Below, piece by piece: positions 26,747 to 39,157 of a stretch of 64,000 nucleotides of DNA. The position numbers were made by a program, and so were the translations under genes. The notes under the pieces were generated by a model. It searched no databases. It was not told where the DNA came from and saw only the letters and a list, made by a program, of their open reading frames with translations. This stretch comes from Scomber scombrus (lineage: Eukaryota; Chordata; Actinopteri; Scombriformes; Scombridae): assembly GCF_963691925.1 (NCBI RefSeq), contig NC_084971.1, positions 7,520,218 to 7,584,217 on the forward strand. The letters are read 5' to 3'. The stretch's first letter is position 1. Every line of letters begins with the position of its first letter.

Positions 26747-27073
26747 GCTCTTTTGAAGAGAAAATCACTGATTGTCAAAATGTGATCAAAAGTGTGACCT
26801 GGGGTTTAGTATAAGTCTGCTGTCTGTCTGAGGTTGGAGAAACAATGCACTGTGTTGCTGTTTGGAACAACATTTGAGGGAGACACCTTAGTGTAAAATT
26901 GTTATGTTTTGTTATTTAAATACCAAACTTCTCATGTGTTTAAGCATCTGATACAAAATTGAATAAATTACATATGATGAAATGGTTAAATGAATATTAA
27001 AATAAGTCTATCAGTATGAGCCAACTACAAATACTATAAATCTGTTACAAATCTCCCAAACTGTTAAGCAGAC
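26747..27073. other. Unassigned AT-rich sequence between elements
   Basis: Nothing recognised beyond the right-hand GCTCTTTT target copy at 26747-26754. Confidence 0.5.
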
Positions 27074-27595
27074 TTTTGCCCTGTTTCAACCAAAAGTTCC
27101 AGTTACTATACTTTGGATCCGAGAGGAACTAATCCCAGGAACTAAACTTGGAACTTAAAGTCCCTGTTGTGCAGTCCTGTTTGCATTTCCACCACATCTA
27201 AGGGAGCAGCAAATTAGACCCACAAGGAATTAAAAAGGTACAGCCATGCTTGAAACACAGCATTCACACATGAAGAAAAAGCAACACAGATTAGTCCTGT
27301 TCTTTGTATTTACTGCTGCATTAGTTGGAGAAATACAGAGAAGTAAAATGCAACTGAAACATCAGCTGAGTGTTTGATGGTTGAAACAGGACACAAGTTG
27401 AAGCGATGCTGTATGTGTTTGTCCAATCAGTGACGGTCATCAAACCATGCAAACTGAGCTCCTAAAAGTTCCCCAAGCAGGGACTTTTTGGGGGATAAAA
27501 CAATCTCCCTGGAACTTAATTTAGACTCTGTTCCTGCTGGTGGAAGCACAGACAGATGAAATGAGTTCCTCAAAAGGTTCGTAGTCCCTGTAGTC
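27074..27595 (+). mobile_element. Probable MITE with 'AAAGTTCC/GGAACTT' subterminal motifs
   Basis: Both sides carry related motifs in inverted orientation: CAACCAAAAGTTCCAG, GGAACTTAAAGTCCCTG and TTTCCACCACATC on the left; AAAGTTCCCC, CAGGGACTTTTTGGGG, CTGGAACTTAA and CTGGTGGAAGCAC on the right. This pattern fits a fish DNA-transposon family I know that is rich in 'AGTTCCTGGAACT' and 'GGTGGAAAC' motifs. There is no coding capacity. I could not fix the exact termini or a target duplication. Confidence 0.55.
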
Positions 27596-28333
27596 CAAAC
27601 ATGGCTTTTGGGGGATTTTTACTGAGCAAATTACTGTCAGGGGCACCACATTTTGTGTCACCTCATTTTTTTTTACATTTTAATTTAATGGGTAAGACTA
27701 CACATGTAAATGAGCCCAGCAGCTTTATATCTGATTTGCATAAAGTGCCACTAAGTAAGATTTGGTGCCAGACTGTAAAACAGTGGGGTGCAAAGGGAGG
27801 GGATCAGTGACTCAGTGACTTAAAATCATAAAGATCAGAGGCAGATTTTTTTTGTAAAACTTTAAAGCTCTTTTGCCTGGATTATTTCTGTAAACAAAAA
27901 AAAGGAGACAGTCTACTTAATAAGTATTACTGAGTGCTTAACACAGTGAACTGGAGCTGCTTTGAGCCATTAAAAGTTCAGGAAGAATGGGCAGGAGAGA
28001 CTTGAAGTGAAAGTAAAGTTGCTTATAAATTTGATTATATTGCTGCTCTAGTGTCTTTTGTTGAGACCTTGAACTGAAAGTTCTGCTAAAGTAAATTTAT
28101 AATACCTCTTTTAATTACATTTGCACATTTCCATCTCTCTCCCTCAATGTTGTGACTCAGTGAGTCTCTCTCCCTCTATGTGCGTCTGATAAAACAGTGC
28201 TGTAGATTTTTCACTTGTTGTTACGTTTTGGACAGGTCAGTTTTTGGTGATCAATAAGGCGCAGCGGCTACTTGTATAATTTCCCATTCTCTCCTCCCCT
28301 ATTTTATGCCTGTCAGACAGGAATGCTTTAAAA
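27596..28333. other. Unassigned non-coding sequence
   Basis: A 69-codon open frame at 27601-27810 is not recognisable. Nothing else supported. Confidence 0.5.
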
Positions 28334-28586
28334 CAGTGGTTCTCAAAGGGGGTCCATGAGGGGGTCCACAGCAAAAAGGGGAATCATTTATTTTAACTAT
28401 AATTCCATCCATTAGAAATACAATGACACAATATAGGACTATTTTTTCTCATGGGTTCCGTACAATTTCTGTAATAAAACGCCTAAAAGCAAATATTTTA
28501 TAGATGGGGGACCTTGGGACAATGCTCTGTGGTCTAATTTGTGTCAGTTCGGGGGTGCTTGACAGGAAAAAGTTGGACAAGCACTG
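28334..28586 (+). mobile_element. hAT-Charlie-like MITE, 253 bp
   Basis: The left end is CAGTGGTTCTCAAAGGGGG, the typical start of hAT/Charlie elements. The right end, reverse-complemented, is CAGTGCTTGTCCAACTTTTT. The flanks are CTTTAAAA (28326-28333) and CCTTAAAA (28587-28594), an 8-bp target duplication with one mismatch. The length and absence of any transposase show a non-autonomous copy. The interior has GGGGGTCC-type motifs near both ends, as is usual in this group. Confidence 0.85.
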
Positions 28587-28844
28587 CCTTAAAAAAAAAT
28601 GTTGGATAAGACCAAACATGCAACTTTACCGAAATAAAAGCTTGTTGTGGTCGTTTAGTATGTGAGGAGAAATGAAATGTGTCTGTTTATTACTCAGTAT
28701 ACAGTTTAAGACTCAGTAAACATCCCCATATAACTTTTAAAAATATTCTGGCACAGCACTATATGCTTCATCAAAGGGAAGAAAAAAAAGTTCCGCATTC
28801 ATTAAAATTTATCCAATTTAATTTCGATGGGAAAAATGACATTT

Positions 28845-29029
28845 TTACCTCTGCCAAGGAGGCTGTGTTTTTGGTCCTGTTTGTTTCTTTGTTGGCACTG
28901 TACCTCAAAACTTATTAACAGATTCCAATTAAATTTAGTGAAAAGTTGGGCCATGGGCCAAGGAACAAATGATTCGTTTTGGATTTTGGATTTTTTGTAA
29001 GGATTTATTACACTTAACATTGTGAGATC
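28845..29029 (+). mobile_element. Dispersed fish repeat, 'GCCAAGGAGG...CATGGGCCAAGG' family
   Basis: The sequence runs CCTCTGCCAAGGAGGCTGTG, then a GTTTGTTTCTTTGTT stretch, AACAGATTCCAATTAAATTT, GGGCCATGGGCCAAGGAAC and a terminal TTAACATTGTGAGATC. The same order occurs in a widespread fish repeat I know, whose consensus has 'gaaatttggtggaagg' and 'catgggccaaggaa'. This copy is diverged. The class is not known to me and no inverted ends are visible. Confidence 0.7.
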
Positions 29030-29373
29030 TTTCTTTTTAGCCCATGAGCTACTGTGGTTAAAACCACCTGACACATGCAGGTCATGACTAGTTACTTATG
29101 TGTTTGATTGTGTCATACAGTTATATTCATTTGTTACATAAGTGCAGATTAAAAATGAGTAAATCTGTTCTGCTATTTAAAAAAATAAATTTTGAGGTCA
29201 TGCAGCTTTACTGGAGTGATCATCCCTTGCATGGATGGAACTATTAGTTTAGTCATAGGTGCTGAATACATAGAAGAATATGTATAATCCAAGCTGAACA
29301 CCAGAGTTAAAAATTAACAAACACCCAAAAGACCATCACACATGATATCATCACTGCTTGACAGATGTCTCCC
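29030..29373. other. Unassigned AT-rich sequence
   Basis: Nothing recognised. Confidence 0.5.
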
Positions 29374-29900
29374 TAAGGCTGCATTCAGACCAAATCCAGC
29401 AATCCGTCACTATGGCGCTGGGGGCTACAGTGGTGGGGATTTGTTGTTTGAGGTACCGATGAGACAATGAAATATGATCCAGGAAGTCGAGTATGGAGTT
29501 AGAGATTAATGCATTTAAGGATTTATCTGACGCCAAAACACTGTGCAGCCATTTGTAATACTCACAGACAGGATTTCACAACTATGGAAAGTTTTAACAG
29601 CAAATGTTTTATCTTTCATCGCCATGATCGTGAAGTAACAGTCGAATCCAGCGTTCAGGTTATAAAATAATCCATCTGGAATGTGCACTTGAATGTATCT
29701 GATTGGCCGACACAGCATGACATGGGCTTGTGTTTCGGCAGAAATTGATTTCAGTTCAACCTCTTGCTGGACAGCGGCTGTGTTTTTTAGCTGAGGTCTA
29801 TACAGTTCCCGCTCCCGCAGCGTAACGCTGTGCCCTCACTCCTCACACCTCACACTGCCATTTTTCACTTACTGCCAGATTTGGTCTGAACGCTACCTTA
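29374..29900 (+). mobile_element. MITE with ~30-bp terminal inverted repeats
   Basis: The left end TAAGGCTGCATTCAGACCAA followed by ATCCAGCAAT aligns with the reverse complement of the right end, TAAGGTAGCGTTCAGACCAA followed by ATCTGGCAGT, with about six mismatches in 30. The element is 527 bp and has no transposase. Short minus-strand open frames inside (29351-29536, 29515-29718) are not recognisable. If TAA/TTA is taken as target sequence, the ends would start GGCTGC/GGTAGC, which would suit a PIF/Harbinger-type element, but the superfamily is uncertain. Confidence 0.75.
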
Positions 29901-30061
29901 ATGACCCTTCCAGTACCTTTGTAAATAGATATTATGGTGTCAAGGTGTTGCTGCCTTTGTTAACACCTCAAAGCCAAAAACTAGAGTAATGAAGTGTGCC
30001 TCATGCTGTGACATTTGTATTCTGGCTTTAATGGTTTCCCTATGACTTATAACTGTTTCAG

Positions 30062-30232
30062 CCCCCCTGTAGCTCAGCTGTCTTGATGCTCTGTGTTGCC
30101 AGCCCCATACATATATACCCTGACTTCAGGGTCTGACTACCACCTCCTGCTGTGTAGTCACATCTGTCTTTATTACTATGTTTCCTGTCACCCCTTGCAG
30201 CTGCTAGCATGACAAACTAATAAAATAACAAG
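30062..30232 (+). mobile_element. Diverged tRNA-derived SINE
   Basis: An A-box-like segment, CCCCTGTAGCTCAGCTG, begins the block. A B-box-like AGGGTCTGACTACC follows about 60 bp later. The next part, CACCTCCTGCTGTGTAGTCA, and the tail TTTCCTGTCACCCC then ACAAACTAATAAAATAACA match the order of a tRNA-derived SINE frequent in percomorph fish (consensus tail 'ctatcaaataaagg'). It is too degenerate to be a tRNA gene: the acceptor stem does not pair and the B box is altered. A functional Pol III promoter is unlikely. Confidence 0.55.
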
Positions 30233-32138
<1,906 letters not shown>

Positions 32139-32226
32139 TTTTTTGTCAATTCATCTGCAGATTATGTCCTCAATAAATCTATTGATTACGAATGGTCTCA
32201 TAAATGCTAAAAAATAATGAAACTCC
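32139..32226 (+). mobile_element. hAT-like element, 5' part (split copy)
   Basis: The run TCAATTCATCTGCAGATTAT, CTCAATAAATCTATTGATTA, TGGTCTCATAAATGCTAAAA and ATAATGAAACTCC follows the 5' half of the same fish hAT-type MITE seen at 13668-13884, whose consensus as I recall it has 'gattaatctgcagattattttctc' and 'tggtctataaaatgtcagaaaatagtga'. Recognisable sequence stops here and resumes at about 33505 at the next part of the same consensus. Confidence 0.6.
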
Positions 32227-33504
32227 AACTGCAACTGTTGCCGTGTTTTGGGTGCATTTTGAAGTATGACATTAGAAAAGGTTGAAGGAAGGAAATGGCC
32301 AAATTCGGAAAAACCTCTTTTCAATCTCACCTAAAAAGTTTTTGCAATTTCTTGAGGTGGTTTGGGCCTTTTTCAAAAGATTTAATGCGCTAGATGTCAA
32401 ATAAGTTCTGACGTAGCGAACATTCAACATTTAATTCAGCTGTTTCCACTGTTTGTGTCCCATAAGGCCTGAAGGTATGGCTGGTAGTAGCAACTAAGCA
32501 ACCAGTACTAGCTGACATGAAAGAACACTTACAACTTGCCCAACTGAAACAAATTCCTGAAGCCCTCTCTTCCTGTTTCTCTTGTATAAGGCCAAGGCAT
32601 CTGCATAGTGTTGTTTGCAGTTCATAACCTCTATTTCTTCTACTCTATTTATTACAGCCGTGCATAATGTAGTTAATGTTAGCCTAGTTTATTTGCTCCA
32701 AATCAGTTGATGGAAATGCATCTAATTCGTATTTTCCCTCTTTTTCTTTTTCTTTTTTTGCAATATTTCAAAAGATGGCTTAACATTTGCTTGACAATTA
32801 GATGGAAACACAGATAGTGAGGCAAATTAAGCAGATTCAAGCATTAGATCAAGGAGTTTAAAACAGATGCATTTATTGCAAAATAACTTCTCAACCTAGG
32901 GTCTATCCTATACCCTGATATCTCAATTCTCTCTCCTCCACTTTTTACCGCCTTTCAGCTTTCACTGGCACATTCACATTCATGGGTGATAACACCATGG
33001 TAGGAATAACACCCCATACACAAATAATTCTTCAATGTGTCAATTAAGGCAATAACAGACCAACACAGAACAAGTTAACTGTCCCTTACTTCTACCAGAA
33101 ATGACCTTTTACTGCTCCACAGTGAAGACCTTTAGCCAGTGCAGGGAACAAATCCTAGCATAGCAGCATTAGTCCTGGCGTCTCACTAGCAAGGCTCTGC
33201 GCTGACTCAGACAGGGCTGGAGGCATGTCTTAGTCTCTGGTCTGCACTGAAATGAGCAGATCAAAATTTTTCTTACAACTAATCTAGCTTCCTCACCCTT
33301 GTGCCGATAACCTCTCACAACACTATTATCTGGGAATCTGCAGAGGCTGCGAGCCAAAAACTACAGCTTGCTGACCTATGAACCCTGGGAACTTTTTTCT
33401 TTCTTTCTTATAGATTAACAGCTATCTCCAGTATTCTTTTAATCACAAGTAAATGGAGGAGAAATGAATCTTACATGTAATAATGATAAATCTCTCTATG
33501 TTAA
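32227..33504. mobile_element. ~1.28-kb insertion splitting the hAT-like element
   Basis: The two flanks are consecutive parts of one family, with only about 15-20 bp of consensus missing, so this segment probably inserted later or marks a rearrangement. Its own identity is unknown. The left part has ATTTCTTGAGGTGG, TTTCAAAAGATTTAATGCGC and later AATATTTCAAAAGATGGCTT and TAGATGGAAACACAG, which might be ends of an approximately 600-bp element (32227-32820). The remainder is unassigned and has no coding open frame of note. Confidence 0.4.
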
Positions 33505-33712
33505 ATAGGGCTTGTGGTGACAACTACAAATGGCTTGTTTTGTTGGAACCATCCAGCAATTCATGACAGATAGAAGATATTGAATGTAAAAAACTAAACT
33601 GAAAAAGCAGCAAATCATCATAGAGTCAGTAAATGTCTGACATTTCTGCTTGAATAAATTAGGATTATTTTGTTGTCAAGATAGATTAATTTTCTATTGA
33701 CTGATAATACAT
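33505..33712 (+). mobile_element. hAT-like element, 3' part (split copy)
   Basis: Resumes with GGGCTTGTGGTGACAACTAC and AAATGGCTTGTTTTG, then AGAAGATATTGAATGTAAAA, AAAAAGCAGCAAATCATCAT, CATTTCTGCTTGAATAAATT, GATAGATTAATTTTC and ATTGACTGATAA. The order and spacing match the 3' half of the common fish hAT-type MITE. It has the same orientation as 32139-32226. Confidence 0.7.
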
Positions 33713-33886
33713 TAATGAATCTACTTTTTGACTTTACAATAATTTATCACTAATGATCTTTCTTTTGATCCCATTGCAGTATCTGAAGTCAATTTGATAC
33801 CAGGTTACACTTAGACAGTGCCAAGATATTGGCTTTCTCAGGAGAAATGATTCTGGGAAATCAGGTTTTTCAGAGGGAACATGTCT

Positions 33887-34313
33887 ATGTTCCCACAGCC
33901 CTATGTTCCCACAGCCATATTTTCCCACAGCCCTATGTTCCCTCAGCCATATGTTCGCACAGCCTTATGTTCCCTCAGCCATATTTTCCCACAGCCCTAT
34001 GTTCCCTCAGCTCTATGCTCCCACAGCGCTACACTCCCACAGCCCTATGTTCCCACAGCCCTATGTTCCCACAGCACTACGTTACCACAGCCCCATGTTC
34101 GCTCAGCCATATTTTCCCACAGCCCTATGTTCCCTCAGCTCTATGCTCCCACAGCGCTACGCTCCCACAGCCCTATGTTCCCACAGCCCTATGTTCCCAC
34201 AGCCTTATGTTCCCAAAGCCCTATGTTCCCACAGCACTACGTTCCCACAGCCCTTTATTCCCACAGCACTACGTTCCCACAGCACTACGTTCCCACAGCA
34301 CTATGTTCCCTCA
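33887..34313 (+). repeat. 16-bp minisatellite, 27 in-register units
   Basis: The unit is ATGTTCCCACAGCCCT. Units start exactly every 16 bp from 33887 to 34303 without a single indel; variation is by substitution only (CCC/CCT, CAG/AAG, ATGT/ACGT/ATTT, CCT/CAT/ACT). Units 7-12 (from 33983) are repeated almost exactly as units 15-20 (from 34111), a 128-bp higher-order repeat. Because 16 is not a multiple of 3 and the unit lacks stops, all three plus frames stay open (161-180 codons), each giving the same 16-residue period. These are not genes. Two more degraded units follow at about 34333-34366. The unit reads in the opposite orientation at 34458-34489. Confidence 0.97.
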
Positions 34314-34457
34314 AAGATTGTCCACCAAATGAGACCCTATGTTTCCTCAGGCCTGCATTCCCATTGTACTGGTATGGCCATTTCCTAATGCACATAACGT
34401 GCTGTTGCCCCCCCCTTGCTTGAAAGACAGGTGGAATTCTTTATGTCATTATTAAAC

Positions 34458-34489
34458 TGAGGGAACATAGGGCTGAGGGAACATAGGGA
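34458..34489 (-). repeat. Two inverted copies of the 16-bp minisatellite unit
   Basis: TGAGGGAACATAGGGC and TGAGGGAACATAGGGA are two tandem reverse-complement units, 145 bp beyond the main array. At the left edge of the array GGGAACAT-GTCT-ATGTTCCC (33875-33894) is an 8-bp palindrome, so the array begins with one unit turned back as well. This symmetry suggests that the array is inside a foldback-type element. Confidence 0.85.
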
Positions 34490-36408
34490 TGACCCCTTTT
34501 CAAACCCCTCACCCCAACTACAGACCCTGTTTCTCATTTAAATGACATTTAAGAAATCCGATTACTGTAGAAAGATTTTAAAAAATAACCACATTACCAT
34601 TCCGTAAAAGTCACAACTTTGATGTCCCTGGATTGGACATAGTAACATTTTGTTCATGTTTCCTACACAGCTTGAGACTTCATTGAAAGTTGCTACATTA
34701 ATGGAAAGGCCACAGCACTTACAATGTTAAAAGAGAGAAAGTGAGGGAAATTATTGAATGCATCTTGTTCCACCATCTTAAGAGCACTGGAACATGTTGT
34801 ACATTTGTCATGTAGCTATAATTTCTTGTGCCCAAAGGACAAATCTGTTTAACATTCAAAAAATACTGTCAACAAGAGATCTTTACTCATGTCTCACCAG
34901 CCTATAAACATGTATTTGTCCTTAAATGAAAATAGAAGTATTTGAATATGCTGTGTATAGGTACATATGTTTAAAAGCCATTGTCATTATGTCATAAAGT
35001 CTTAAGGTTCATGATTTCCTACATACTACAGAGCCACACACACAACACTGAAACAGCACTGAAACATATCCGAAATAATAAGAATATAAAGTTGTAACAT
35101 GACTTCTGTTCCATGCCATTTTTGTTAATGTCACATCCCAAAATACATGGCATTTCACTTCTAATAGCATGCCATCATGTTTGAGAGAGTTCAAGGCGAC
35201 ATTAGTAATAACAACAGAAATGGCAATGCTTTTATGCCACAGGTGTATCTTTAGATTTAATGCACTGCAGAGTTCCATAATTATGAGGTAAAATTGGGCC
35301 AGAAGAAGCCTGCAGTCTGAAGCCAGTATTTCAGGATGACTTTGGACATCAAAAATTTCAGTTTGTTTTTATCTTTTACTTAAAAGGTAATTTCATTTTT
35401 AACATTGGTAATCAAATGCAAAGTATTAGGATTAAACAAAATGTCAGGTCTCTGTCATGTCAACATAAAAAATGTTGGGTCTGTTTAAAGACGTATGACA
35501 TAATACCACGTCCTCCCGGGCATCCTGACTTTGTTGCATGCCTTTCATCATTATTCTCTTTGTATGCATTTATCACTCTTTAGTATGGAGTTGCCCCAAC
35601 ATTCTTAATAGAAAGTGATATATTTGCTGCGGTCTGGATATTGAAACTTCCCCATCAAGGTTCTCGCTTCCGCTTTTCCTTTTTTAACCTTTATGCTCCA
35701 AAAAGTCAGGCTCCTCCACTTTCCCATCTCACCACCCCACACCGCCCTCACCCCCTCCTTCATACCATCCTGATCTGCATGCTCCACAGTGCCCCCCTCC
35801 TCCCACTAACACCACCGCCACCACCCTCCTCACTTTCTCTCTCAACCCTTCCCCGCCTCCCTTTTCTCCCCAATTACAAAGCACTGTCAGCAGGGTTGTC
35901 AGTGTTGCACTGAGGAGTGCAGGGCATAGGCAGACACATGGCTGTTTGATCATTCTCTGCACATCCACACAGAAAGCCACCCTGGATAAGCACACACTTT
36001 AGAGATAACGTCCTTGTATCATTTAAATGTTAATAGGCTTTCTATGGGCTCAAACCTACATTTATTATTGTGCAAATGAGCCAATTTCCCCATATCTATG
36101 CTGTCGTTAGAGCTGGCATGTTTAGTTGTCTGAACATAATTAGAATTATTGTACTGTAAGGAAGAGAGAAGAGGATGGGGGAGAAAAGAAAAGAGAAAAA
36201 GGGGGGAGCTCATCGTCTGTTCTTTGTAGAGTAGGACAAGCTCTTTGGTGAAAGTTTCCTTTGAGAAAGGGAGAAACATTCTCTTTTTCATCCCACAGAT
36301 TTATGGATCATCCTAATTTTTCCTCCGCTTTCTTTTTGTTTTCAGACGAGACTGTTGGCACATTTTGCTTCTGTGGGGGAGTTGCTTTGCTGTAGGCAGG
36401 GCTGGACA
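34490..36408. other. Unassigned non-coding sequence
   Basis: No gene or mobile element recognised. A C-rich block at about 35700-35870 keeps open overlapping low-complexity frames on both strands (35641-35913 plus, 35729-35995 minus). Confidence 0.5.
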
Positions 36409-36431
36409 AGAGAGAGAGAGAGAGAGAGAGA
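36409..36431 (+). repeat. (AG)n microsatellite
   Basis: A pure 22-bp AG tract. Confidence 0.93.
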
Positions 36432-37799
36432 CAATAGCAAATAATATGCCATGGATTTAGAGTTGGTGCAGGGAATACAATCAATGTTAGACAAATCAAT
36501 TTCAATATCAGGGATCTGTTAGGGGCCCGCAAGCCCTGATCCAGCGAACCCAAGACGGCTCTGATGTATACCCCTCTTCTTTTTTTTTTGAACCGTGAAT
36601 GTGTGCATTTAGATGCCATTTAGAGGCTGTCAATGTTACTAGATGTCATCATTGTTTTCTCCTGTTAGATTCTAATTTCCATATAGAGGGCTGAATACTA
36701 ATAGATGTTTGTGTACAGGCCATCTCTGAAAAATGACTGCTTGTAAGGCATCAGTTACAGTATACCAGTGATTACTTTGCTGTACAATGCCAACTACATG
36801 CAATACAATTATACAATACAATATAATTGCACAGAATGGTGCATTATGACACTGTCACAGTCAATAGATTTAAGATTACTTTTATATATCTGAGATCATT
36901 TTAATATTTATTTTATATTTTGTTGTTTGTCATGCTAAATCTACACTTTGTTTAAATTAGGGATGGAATAATAGTTATTTCATTTCTTTCATTATATTTG
37001 ATGTGTTGATCATTTGTTCAAATAATTACCATATTGGTCTGAATGCAATACAATATTATATTCTGTAAATTAAATATGAAAAAATACAGTAATATTATAT
37101 TATAGGACAAGACCTTATGGATTCTCAACATCAGATGATACTGGTCACTACCAAGAAATACTAGTGTCACCCAATGTACAGGCTAAAAAGAATCTGTAAA
37201 ATGCTGTGTTCAGCATGTGGCTTGCATCATTCGAGTTTGACCGCTGGACCTTTTTTTTTTTTTTGGGCCCAAACTGCCAAAATACTAGCAGAAGTTAAAG
37301 TTAAGGTAAACCAGCTAGCAAAGGACACACTGTGTCTGTGAAAGTGTGCTTGTGTGTTCAGTTTAGTTCAGCCTGTGCCTGAACTCACCAGGGACTCTAT
37401 TTCTTTCTGTCATTTCCCTGCAGTCTATCTCCTTTTTCCTCTTGTCTCTGTACATAAGCCCCAAGATAAGCGTACATTTTTCGATCAAGTTAAAAGATTT
37501 TAAAGTCTTTGAGTAAATTCACGCAACCCCAAGTGAATTTGGGACTATTTTTTCCAGTGAATTTATATGCAACCGCGCTGCCTATAAATTTGTTTCACAT
37601 TCTGTCTGAGCACACAAAGAAAATGATTCGGAACCACTTATCTGACAGGAGAGAATGTGAGTATGTGACTGATAGACAAGCTACACAAATGTGGAGTTAA
37701 AAATTAGCTTAAATGGAAGCGTTTCCCTTTATGAAAAAAAAGGCTCCAAGGGTTAGCACTATCTCCTTGGACTAATCGAGTTATATATTTGAGCCAATA
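36432..37799. other. Unassigned AT-rich sequence
   Basis: Includes a T14 run at 37251-37264 followed by GGGCCC. Nothing else recognised. Confidence 0.5.
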
Positions 37800-38070
37800 C
37801 AGTAATACCCTCACATATTCCCGGAGCCGAAGGTGAATTCTTCCAATTGCACGTTTTGTTCTTTGTTCCAACCCTCAGCTATGGTCAAGCAGCCAATATA
37901 AGTTTACTTTGCAAAGTGCCTGGGCTCACCCTTAGTGACAGGTGAGAAGCTTAGGTATCAGGAAAGAGCGGTGCCAATTTAGATGGTTCAGCCTTCGGAA
38001 TAGGCCTGAATGCCTTCTTTTGTGGAGGAATTCTCGGTACATCTAATTACAAGGAAACCCTGAGGAAGAC
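37800..38070 (+). pseudogene. Rex3: Rex3 LINE fragment, ORF 3' region (left part of interrupted copy)
   Basis: The nucleotide sequence follows the Rex3 (RTE-clade) consensus downstream of the reverse transcriptase: GGAGCCGAAGGTGAATTCTT, TTCCAACCCTCAGCTATGGT, then after a short deletion TGGGCTCACCCTTAGTGACA, GGTGAGAAGCTTAG, AGATGGTTCAGCCTTCGGAA and CCTGAGGAAGAC. In the intact element this encodes the segment containing 'vPtLtYGHE' and the C-terminal 'RWLGH' region. Indels and stops make this copy non-coding. It breaks off at GAAGAC and continues at 39158 after an inserted DNA element. Confidence 0.8.
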
Positions 38071-39157
38071 TTAGGCTACATCTCAAGTCTCTTATTTGTT
38101 CGTTCCTTGCTCCTCACTTGAATCAGAAGTCATTCTAGTCGGCCACTTTGAAAGCTGTCTCAAGGCTCTTATTTCTGCTCTGAAGAGTGAGGAAGGATCT
38201 CTAAGGAGCTATGAGCAAAGTTACACAAGAGCAGCCATCCTGAAGTCTTTTACCAGCCTATAAACTCCCTTATTGTATATCAGTTATTAATTGGAAGATG
38301 CATCTGATTGGACTGATCTGATACATCAACATCATCGAGTGGAGACATATTACAGATTAAACTCCCAAGAACCATAAACAATTCAATTCATTTATTAGAA
38401 AGATTTTTCTTTTCATAATACAGTATTTCTCCCATTAACTTTTATTATAGATAACATTAAAGTCAGGGAGAGTCTGTCTGTCAACAAGAAACACATTTTA
38501 AACACATTTATAATTTAGATTTGTCCTCATTTCCATTCAGTCACTTGAGTGCCTGAGCGTCAGGTTGGATATTAGTTACATCATCTCAAATTTCCCTGAA
38601 ACATTTTGCCTAATAAATATTTTCCACTGTTCAGAAGACACCATAACCATATTATGGGTTATTAAATAATTTATTCACAATCATAATATCAATAAATATG
38701 CAAATAATTAATAATAAATGTGAATGCCAGTTGGAATGGTTCATATGTGTCTGACACAGTACACAGTATAAATACAGAATGCAGGTTTTAATTCATGTGC
38801 AGGTGTTTCAGAGAAAAAACACTGCTGCTCTGGCAGTGATAACTGAGACTTTATTAGTGTCAACACTGTGCACATGTGTGCATAAAAAAACTCCATCAAA
38901 AGTTGCTACAGCTGTTAAAGCCGACTGACAGCTGATCCAGCTGAGATCAGCTGCAACCATCATGAGAAATGGCCGTCGCTTCACATGATGCTTCAGAGGG
39001 AAGGACAACTCATTCCTCTGAAAATATATTTCCTTGCTTCCTTTCTCCTTACATTGGTTTCCTCAAGTCTCTCCATTCCTTCAGTGGGAAGGACTAAGAT
39101 GCAAGAAAAAGATGCAAGTGAGAGAAATGTGGATGCAATTAGGAGATGTACCCCTAA
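38071..39157 (+). mobile_element. ~1.09-kb non-autonomous DNA transposon inserted in Rex3
   Basis: The left end TTAGGCTACATCTC and the reverse complement of the right end TTAGGGGTACATCTC form inverted repeats differing by one indel and one base. The ends sit exactly at the break in the Rex3 copy. Internal stretches such as GCATAAAAAAACTCCATCAA, AAAGCCGACTGACAGCTGAT and CCAGCTGAGATCAGCTGCAA match a percomorph dispersed element I recall. No transposase is present: the 66-codon minus frame (38808-39008) and the 86-95-codon plus frames near 38985-39294 are unrelated, and the latter run into the Rex3 remnant. The target duplication is not clear. Confidence 0.7.

Noticed and set aside
30062..30140. 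tRNA gene (A-box-like GTAGCTCAGCTG)
   Set aside because: No clover-leaf pairing, altered B box, and a SINE-like tail follows. Better explained as a tRNA-derived SINE.
33887..34313. CRISPR-like repeat array
   Set aside because: The units are directly adjacent with no unique spacers, and the context is vertebrate.
33829..34423. Three overlapping plus-strand open frames of 161-180 codons with a regular repeated peptide
   Set aside because: They are all readings of the 16-bp minisatellite, which stays open in three frames because the unit has no stop and its length is not a multiple of 3.
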